Of a stretch of DNA of 64,000 bases, positions 58,783-64,000 are shown in pieces. The notes below the pieces were generated by a model. That model did no database searches, had not been told where the DNA came from, and saw only the letters and a list, made by a program, of their open reading frames with translations. The stretch lies in NCBI RefSeq assembly GCF_900108365.1, contig NZ_FNWQ01000001.1, forward strand, positions 682,001-746,000. Reading direction: 5' to 3'. The position numbers were made by a program, and so were the translations under genes. The stretch comes from Chryseobacterium culicis. GTDB lineage: Bacteria; Bacteroidota; Bacteroidia; Flavobacteriales; Weeksellaceae. How positions within the stretch are numbered: position 1 is the stretch's first letter; every line of letters begins with the position of its first letter.

Positions 58783-61125
58783 ATGAAGAAGACGTTACTT
58801 GCTGTGATCATGTTGCTGCCTGCATTTGCACTGGCTCAAAGTGTAAGCGGAAAGATCACCCAAACCGGAAATGGTGTTGCCTACGTGGAGGTAATTGCCG
58901 TAAAGGATCAGAAGAAGCAGACTGCTATTTCAGATGAAAAAGGAAATTACACTCTGAAACTTTCTGAAAATGGAAATTATAGTGTTAAGCTTATACAGGA
59001 CGGCATAGAAATATCCACCCAAGATGTTGTTATTAACGGAGAAACAAAGCAGGACTTTTCTATTGATACAAGGAAAGAAAAACAGATAGAAGGCGTTACG
59101 CTTACTGCCAGAAAAAAATTAATTGAGAGAAAAGCAGACAGGCTCGTTTTCAATGTTTCCAATTCTGTGGCGTCACAAGGGATGGACGGGGCAGATGCTC
59201 TTGCGACAACTCCCTTGGTAAAAGTAAATGACAATACGGGAGTTTCCATTGTGGGAAAAAGCGGAGTAGCAGTGATGATTAACGACAGGATTTTGAATTT
59301 GTCAGACGCCGAACTGGTGACTTACCTGAAAAGTCTCAGATCCGAAAATATTGAAAAAATTGAAGTCATTACCGCACCGCCTGCTAAATATGAAGCGCAG
59401 GGAAACAGCGGTCTGATCAATATTGTTCTCAAGAAAAATCAGAATCTCGGATGGAGCGGCAGCTTAACATCGAGTCTCCAGCAGCAGACCTATACAGGAA
59501 ATTCAAACAGTGTGACGGTGAATTATCAGAATGAAAAACTCCGTACGTCACTCAAGCTGAGACAAAATAAAAATGAAAAGCACTCTTACGAAAACTATTG
59601 GATAGAAGGAGCAGATGGTCTTAAAAGCAATGACAACAGAAGAGATTTCGGGGATGGGCTTGGCGCTAATTTAAGTCTGGATTACCAGCTGGGTAAGAAG
59701 TCTAATGTAGGATTTATCTATGATTTCGGATTTGGACATTCCAATATGGATATTACCAATACTTCCAACTATTTCCAGAATGGTAATTATACCAATACAC
59801 TGCTTACTTATGCGGAACACAGGGCAACCGGCAGGCAGCATACTGCCAGTGCCTACTATGATCTGAAATTCGGAAAGCAGGATAATAAATTAAGTATTAC
59901 AGGTAATTATTTCTCCAATACACCGGAAACAATAATTGATTTTACAACTACAGAAAATTCAGGGGACCGTTTTGTGGTAAAATCACCTTCTACGGTAGAT
60001 TATAAAATCTATTCCGGGCAGGCGGATCTTACACTGCCTTATCAGATTGCCAGGACAGAAGCAGGGATAAAATTCACCAATTTTGATAATAATTCGAGTA
60101 TATTTTATCAGAACTTAATGAATGGGCAATATATCACAGATCCTCTGAAAAGCAATGAATTTGAGTATAACGAGAAAAACTATGCAGCTTATATCAGTTT
60201 TGAGAAGTCATTCAGCGAAAAATGGTCGGCGAAAGCAGGACTGCGTTATGAGTATTCTGTAGTCAGTGGAAATTCTTTAACTTCCGGACAGCAGACCGAG
60301 ACTTCTTATGGAAAGTTTTTTCCCACAGCTTATATCAGCTATAAAAGCAATGAAAATAACACTTTCAGTCTGAATTATTCCAAAAGAATTAACAGGCCGG
60401 GATTCCGTGCGATCAATCCGTACCGATGGTATACCAATATCAATTCTTATTTTACCGGAAATCCATTTCTTAATCCATCTATCAATCATAATTTTGAGCT
60501 TTCTTATGTTTATAAAGGAAAATTGTCTGCATCCGCGTATTTCCAGAGAACATTAGATGCATTTGGGCAGCTTACTACTCTGAAAGGTGAGAATAAGGTA
60601 AGTACATTCGAAAACTACTACCATCAGAACAGTATGGGAGTTTCTCTTAATTACTCAGATACTTTTTTCAGAAAATGGGAGGCCAATTACTCTGCTAATT
60701 ATTCTTACATGAATACTGGTGTTTTTATTACCGATGCCCTTTCTAGAAAGGGGAACAGCTACGATTTCGACTTTCAGAACAATATTTCACTTAATTCCGG
60801 CAAAACAGTACAGCTCGTCCTGAATTACTGGTTTCGTCTGCCTTCCAATTCGGGAAATTCATATATGAAGTTTGCAGGAAACCTTACTTCGGGAGTTAAG
60901 ATGAGCCTTATGGAAAGAAGCCTCCAGCTGAATATATTTGTTTCTGATATTCTGAGGCAGGGGAAAAGCCAGGGTGAAATTTATTATAGTACAGGCACAC
61001 ATTCTTATAACAATTACTACGATGCCAGAAGGCTTACCGTATCCGCAACGTATACTTTTGGAAATAAAAAAGTAAATGGAATGGACCGCAATGTAAAATT
61101 TGACGAAAAGAACAGGGCTTATTAA
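58783..61125 (+). CDS. Outer-membrane beta-barrel family protein (TonB-dependent-receptor-like)
   Basis: A 780-residue protein. A signal peptide (about 1-18) is followed by a CarboxypepD-regulatory-like domain (about 20-95), a plug-like part with VFNVSNSVASQGMDGADAL and IEVITAPPAKYEAQGNSG, and a large barrel ending VSATYTFGNKK. It belongs to the same broad group as the 49045 protein. It is divergent from GH92, so uptake of a mannose-containing product is possible but not shown. Confidence 0.86.
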   Translation: MKKTLLAVIMLLPAFALAQSVSGKITQTGNGVAYVEVIAVKDQKKQTAISDEKGNYTLKLSENGNYSVKLIQDGIEISTQDVVINGETKQDFSIDTRKEKQIEGVTLTARKKLIERKADRLVFNVSNSVASQGMDGADALATTPLVKVNDNTGVSIVGKSGVAVMINDRILNLSDAELVTYLKSLRSENIEKIEVITAPPAKYEAQGNSGLINIVLKKNQNLGWSGSLTSSLQQQTYTGNSNSVTVNYQNEKLRTSLKLRQNKNEKHSYENYWIEGADGLKSNDNRRDFGDGLGANLSLDYQLGKKSNVGFIYDFGFGHSNMDITNTSNYFQNGNYTNTLLTYAEHRATGRQHTASAYYDLKFGKQDNKLSITGNYFSNTPETIIDFTTTENSGDRFVVKSPSTVDYKIYSGQADLTLPYQIARTEAGIKFTNFDNNSSIFYQNLMNGQYITDPLKSNEFEYNEKNYAAYISFEKSFSEKWSAKAGLRYEYSVVSGNSLTSGQQTETSYGKFFPTAYISYKSNENNTFSLNYSKRINRPGFRAINPYRWYTNINSYFTGNPFLNPSINHNFELSYVYKGKLSASAYFQRTLDAFGQLTTLKGENKVSTFENYYHQNSMGVSLNYSDTFFRKWEANYSANYSYMNTGVFITDALSRKGNSYDFDFQNNISLNSGKTVQLVLNYWFRLPSNSGNSYMKFAGNLTSGVKMSLMERSLQLNIFVSDILRQGKSQGEIYYSTGTHSYNNYYDARRLTVSATYTFGNKKVNGMDRNVKFDEKNRAY

Positions 61126-61201
61126 TCACCTGAATTTACATTATTTTGATGCTTTATGGCACTCGGAATGAAACGGAGTGGAAAGGCAATACAGAAAATT
61201 T

Positions 61202-61657
61202 CTACACTTCTCCTTCAAAAAAATCATTGAGATATTTCTCTTTGTCTTGTTCTTCCCGTCCGGAGCCCAGGTATTTCTTCCAGGATCGGGATTCATAATA
61301 GACGATGCCCATTTCCCAAACACAGTAAGTAGGGAGGTGGGTTTTGTTTCTGTTCCATATTTCAAACTTACCGGAACCGTTGTAATAGACACTTTCCCAT
61401 AATTCATTTTCACTCCGCCAGGTACACACCAACAGAAGATACTGTTCTCCGCAGCGATGCATAATTACGAATCCCGTATCATCCTTTTTCTGAAAGTTTT
61501 CTTCAGCATTTTCAATGCATATTTTGGCATCGGTGATGTCCTGTGAAGAAATTTCAGCAGGATCAGACGCCAAGTCATACCACTTGAATTTTGTTTTTCC
61601 AACGGTAAAGATTTCTCTTGGCTGTGCGTATTTGGAAGGATAAGATGTAGATTTCAT
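61202..61657 (-). CDS. Hypothetical protein, unknown function
   Basis: A 151-residue, apparently cytoplasmic protein without a signal peptide. It is rich in Trp, Tyr and Glu, with a central beta pattern (YLLLVCTWRSENELWESVYY) and an acidic helical C-terminus. I do not recognise the family. It is a single gene between the barrel gene (+) and mrp (+), with no clear terminator at its 3' end. Confidence 0.65.
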   Translation of the reverse strand: MKSTSYPSKYAQPREIFTVGKTKFKWYDLASDPAEISSQDITDAKICIENAEENFQKKDDTGFVIMHRCGEQYLLLVCTWRSENELWESVYYNGSGKFEIWNRNKTHLPTYCVWEMGIVYYESRSWKKYLGSGREEQDKEKYLNDFFEGEV

Positions 61658-61780
61658 ATCAATTGTTTTCTGGGATTAGATGTGGTACCAATATAAAAAA
61701 CAGAAATAATAGTTTTTAACGATCTGATTTATCACCTGATATTATAGATTTTATTGATTCTAAATTACCGAAAAAATGCG

Positions 61781-61788
61781 TAAATTTG
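61781..61788 (+). promoter_or_regulatory. mrp -7 element (TAAATTTG)
   Basis: Exact TAnnTTTG match 18 bases before the ATG, with a TTG 24 bases upstream at 61754-61756. Confidence 0.55.
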
Positions 61789-61806
61789 TAAACAATTTAT
61801 ATTTAT

Positions 61807-62913
61807 ATGTTGACGAAAGAAAAGGTTCAGGATTTCCTTAAAGAAATAGAAGTAGACGACTTGGTGAATAATCTTCAGATTATGGGTAATGATGTTTATA
61901 TTGACATGACTGCCCATTCACCTGCGATGCATGAAAAGAAAAAACTGGAAGCTGCCATGAAGCAGGCTTTTGCCAGTGAGTTCGGAGAAGACGTTCATTT
62001 AAAACTTAAGATCGTTTCTCCGGAGCCTAGTGAAATTCAGCAAAGTCAGATTAAAGGAAAACAAATTCCTGGAATTCAAAATATTATCGCTATTGCTTCA
62101 GGAAAGGGAGGCGTAGGAAAGTCTACAGTGTCTGCAAATATGGCAGTAACACTGGCAAAAATGGGTTTCAAAGTAGGGTTGTTAGATGCTGATATCTATG
62201 GTCCTTCAGTTCCTACCATGTTTGATACAGAAGGAGAAAAACCGATTTCTGTAGAGGTAAATGGCAAAAGCCTGATGAAACCTGTTGAGAATTATGGTGT
62301 GAAAATGCTTTCAATAGGGTATTTCTCGGGGGCAAATCAGGCGGTAGTGTGGAGAGGTCCTATGGCTTCGAAAGCATTGAACCAGATGATCAGAGATGCT
62401 GCATGGGGAGAATTGGATTTCTTACTGATAGACCTTCCTCCGGGAACGGGTGATATTCACCTGTCTATCATTCAGGAAGTGCCTGTAACAGGTGCAGTTA
62501 TTGTAAGTACACCTCAGCATGTTGCATTGGCAGACGTCCGAAAAGGAATCGCAATGTTCCAGATGGAAAGCATTAATATTCCGGTTCTTGGATTAATCGA
62601 AAATATGGCGTATTTTACACCGGAAGAACTTCCTGACAATAAATATTATATCTTTGGAAACCAGGGAGCGCAGTATTTAGCGGAAGATCTCGGAATTCCG
62701 GTATTGGGAGAGATCCCGTTGATCCAGAGCATCAGAGAAGCAGGAGATGTAGGAAGACCGGCAGCGCTTCAGGAAGGATCTAAAATTGCAGATATCTATA
62801 CTGAAACTGCCAGAAAAATGGTAGAAAGCTTGGTGGAAAGAAACAAGAACCTTCCGCCTACTGAAGCAGTGAAGATTTCTACAATGGCCGGATGCTCGCC
62901 AAAAGCAAAATAA
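61807..62913 (+). CDS. Mrp/NBP35 (ApbC) family Fe-S cluster carrier ATPase
   Basis: A 368-residue P-loop ATPase. An N-terminal MIP18/DUF59-type domain (about 1-80) is fused to the ParA-like domain with the deviant Walker A SGKGGVGKST (near 100) and DADIYGPSVP. A CxxC pair is not evident, but a C-terminal Cys lies in MAGCSPKAK. It carries and transfers Fe-S clusters. The NifU-domain protein follows within 50 bases. Confidence 0.92.
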   Translation: MLTKEKVQDFLKEIEVDDLVNNLQIMGNDVYIDMTAHSPAMHEKKKLEAAMKQAFASEFGEDVHLKLKIVSPEPSEIQQSQIKGKQIPGIQNIIAIASGKGGVGKSTVSANMAVTLAKMGFKVGLLDADIYGPSVPTMFDTEGEKPISVEVNGKSLMKPVENYGVKMLSIGYFSGANQAVVWRGPMASKALNQMIRDAAWGELDFLLIDLPPGTGDIHLSIIQEVPVTGAVIVSTPQHVALADVRKGIAMFQMESINIPVLGLIENMAYFTPEELPDNKYYIFGNQGAQYLAEDLGIPVLGEIPLIQSIREAGDVGRPAALQEGSKIADIYTETARKMVESLVERNKNLPPTEAVKISTMAGCSPKAK

Positions 62914-62961
62914 TAATAACTTTCAATAAAATTTGAAAAAACCGAATTGAACTGAAAAAAT

Positions 62962-63210
62962 ATGGAAACAAACATAACACACGAAGATACAGTAACAAGA
63001 GTAATGGAAGCTCTGGAAAGCATCAGACCGTTTTTGAATAAAGACGGTGGTGATATTGAGCTTATTGATGTGAAAGATAATCAGGTGTTTGTGAAACTTT
63101 TGGGTAACTGTTCCGGTTGTTCTTTGAATTTTTCAACCTTAAAATTAGGGGTGGAGAATACCATTAAGCAACATGCTCCGGAAATCGAAAAGGTAATCAA
63201 CGTAGAGTAA
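62962..63210 (+). CDS. NifU C-terminal domain (Nfu-type) Fe-S scaffold
   Basis: An 82-residue single-domain Nfu protein. The cluster-binding CSGC lies in LLGNCSGCSLN, and FLNKDGGDIELI is the conserved start. It probably receives or donates [4Fe-4S] clusters with the upstream Mrp ATPase, with which it shares a transcript. Confidence 0.93.
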   Translation: METNITHEDTVTRVMEALESIRPFLNKDGGDIELIDVKDNQVFVKLLGNCSGCSLNFSTLKLGVENTIKQHAPEIEKVINVE

Positions 63211-63231
63211 AAGTATATCTGAGATATTTTT

Positions 63232-63266
63232 AAAAAGACAGGCTTTTTAAGGCCTGTCTTTTTTTT
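63232..63266 (+). terminator. Terminator of the mrp-nfu unit
   Basis: A 12-bp stem AAAAAGACAGGC / GCCTGTCTTTTT with a long T tract. Confidence 0.9.
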
Positions 63267-63320
63267 GTTTTTATATCAAACCTCAAAGGTTTCTGCATGC
63301 TCGCGGCTATGAAGAGACTT

Positions 63321-63713
63321 CTACTGTTTTACAACTTTATTCCCCACACCCGTAACAGAAACATCCGGCTTTCCGGATTTTGTTCCGGAAGTTCGGTAAT
63401 AGACGATATTACCGCCGCCTTCCATAGATACTTTATCTACTTTATCAATATACACTTTATTCCCCGTTCCTGAGACTGTAATTTTTTTAGCACTTCCTTT
63501 TACTGTTAAAGTGTTGTCTCCACCTTCGACCTCAACAACGCCTCCGTTGAGGGTATACTTGAGCGCATGACCTATACCTTCTACATGAACCACTTTATTG
63601 CCTTCTGTTTTTTCTACGCCTTTTTCAGACTCTACTTTTCTTGATTGTGCGAAAACTGTTGCTGTTCCGAGTAAAAGAATTGCCAGAATTCCTGCTTTTT
63701 TACTATTTTTCAT
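63321..63713 (-). CDS. Secreted DUF3060-like beta-repeat protein
   Basis: A 130-residue exported protein. A signal peptide (about 1-22) is followed by short repeated beta strands with the pattern V-x-G-x-G/D-N-x-V: VEGGDNTLTVKG, VSGTGNKVYIDK, MEGGGNIVYYR, VTGVGNKVVK. This matches DUF3060-type solenoids. ATG 63713 is chosen because it starts the signal peptide; the frame extends 19 codons upstream. Function unknown. Confidence 0.78.
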   Translation of the reverse strand: MKNSKKAGILAILLLGTATVFAQSRKVESEKGVEKTEGNKVVHVEGIGHALKYTLNGGVVEVEGGDNTLTVKGSAKKITVSGTGNKVYIDKVDKVSMEGGGNIVYYRTSGTKSGKPDVSVTGVGNKVVKQ

Positions 63714-63805
63714 TGTGAATTTGGTTTTTGTTGATGATAAATATAGAAATAAAATGATTTTTTCAGGCATTTTAAAAGTTAAATCATCATAAATTTCTTC
63801 ATAAC

Positions 63806-63832
63806 AAAAAAGCCCCGGAAATTCCGAAGCCT
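63806..63832 (-). terminator. Terminator of the partial T9SS cargo gene
   Basis: On the minus strand GCTTCGGA / TCCGGGGC with two G-T pairs, followed by TTTTTT. Confidence 0.65.
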
Positions 63833-63862
63833 TATTATAAAATGGTATACTGTAATTGATGT

Positions 63863-64000
63863 TTACTTTATAATGACTCTTTTGATCTGTCCTTCCGAAG
63901 TTTTTACAAGATAGACTCCTGTAGAAAGGGTAGAAGTGTTTATTGTTAAAGCATTTTTTTCTTTCCCGATTAATTTTCCCGACATATCATACAGTTCGTA
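63863..64000 (-). CDS. C-terminal end of a T9SS cargo protein (5' part outside window)
   Basis: The last 45 codons of a minus-strand gene, open to the window edge. The translation has YELYDMSGKLIG, LSTGVYLVKTSEG and the terminal QIKRVIIK, which is the end of a type A sorting domain (per-type CTD). The passenger domain lies beyond the window, so the function of the whole protein is unknown. Confidence 0.85.
   Translation of the reverse strand, partial: YELYDMSGKLIGKEKNALTINTSTLSTGVYLVKTSEGQIKRVIIK

Overview
The window is a chromosomal stretch of a low-GC Bacteroidota, most like Chryseobacterium or a close relative (Weeksellaceae). The evidence is the type IX secretion (T9SS) regulator PorX, two T9SS C-terminal sorting domains, a fused LpxC-FabZ, the lpxD-lpxC/fabZ-lpxA-efp-lpxD2-sucD gene order, frequent TAnnTTTG promoter elements with few Shine-Dalgarno sites, TonB-receptor-like barrels and a GH92 mannosidase. 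No IS element, phage, CRISPR array, rRNA or tRNA was seen.

Region 1 (1-9.75 kb) is the 3' part of a surface-polysaccharide locus and the most unusual part of the window. It opens with a truncated formyltransferase overlapping a PIG-L deacetylase. A probably single transcription unit follows: KAS III, acyl carrier protein, a second KAS III, a Rieske oxygenase, an SDR ketoreductase, a NeuD/PglD-type acyltransferase, an FAD/2Fe-2S reductase, a DegT aminotransferase, a PglC-like phosphoglycosyl transferase and RfbC. I read this as a bacillosamine-type PglE/PglD/PglC core combined with a dedicated mini fatty-acid synthase and hydroxylase. It would put a custom hydroxylated short acyl group on a 4-amino-4-deoxy sugar that starts glycan assembly. 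A terminator closes it at 9751-9780.

Region 2 (9.8-19 kb) has rimO, two tandem secreted proteins, rlpA behind a helically phased TTAAC array, exonuclease III, a YciI protein, a lipoprotein, porX and an S41 peptidase. Region 3 (19-27 kb) is the lipid A block: HD hydrolase, lpxD, lpxC/fabZ, lpxA, a small secreted protein, efp, a second lpxD-like gene, sucD and an outer-membrane barrel. Region 4 (27-41 kb) carries a NatAB-type ABC system, a protein that is little more than a T9SS sorting domain, hemB, a 48-residue double-glycine-leader peptide, a TM2 protein, lptB with a long C-terminal extension, the hmp-nsrR nitric-oxide pair, an ABC exporter, a WYL regulator, DinB, cobalamin adenosyltransferase and thiamine pyrophosphokinase.

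Region 5 (40.6-47 kb) contains four copies of one intergenic repeat among a secreted tyrosine phosphatase, speA, a HAD hydrolase, speB, an AraC-MGMT fusion and alkB. Region 6 (47-64 kb) has a CocE-type hydrolase, two outer-membrane barrel proteins, BON-domain proteins, a dicarboxylate symporter, a PhyH oxygenase, a TIMP/NTR-like lipoprotein candidate, GH92, an Mrp ATPase with NifU, a DUF3060-like protein and the 3' end of a T9SS cargo gene.
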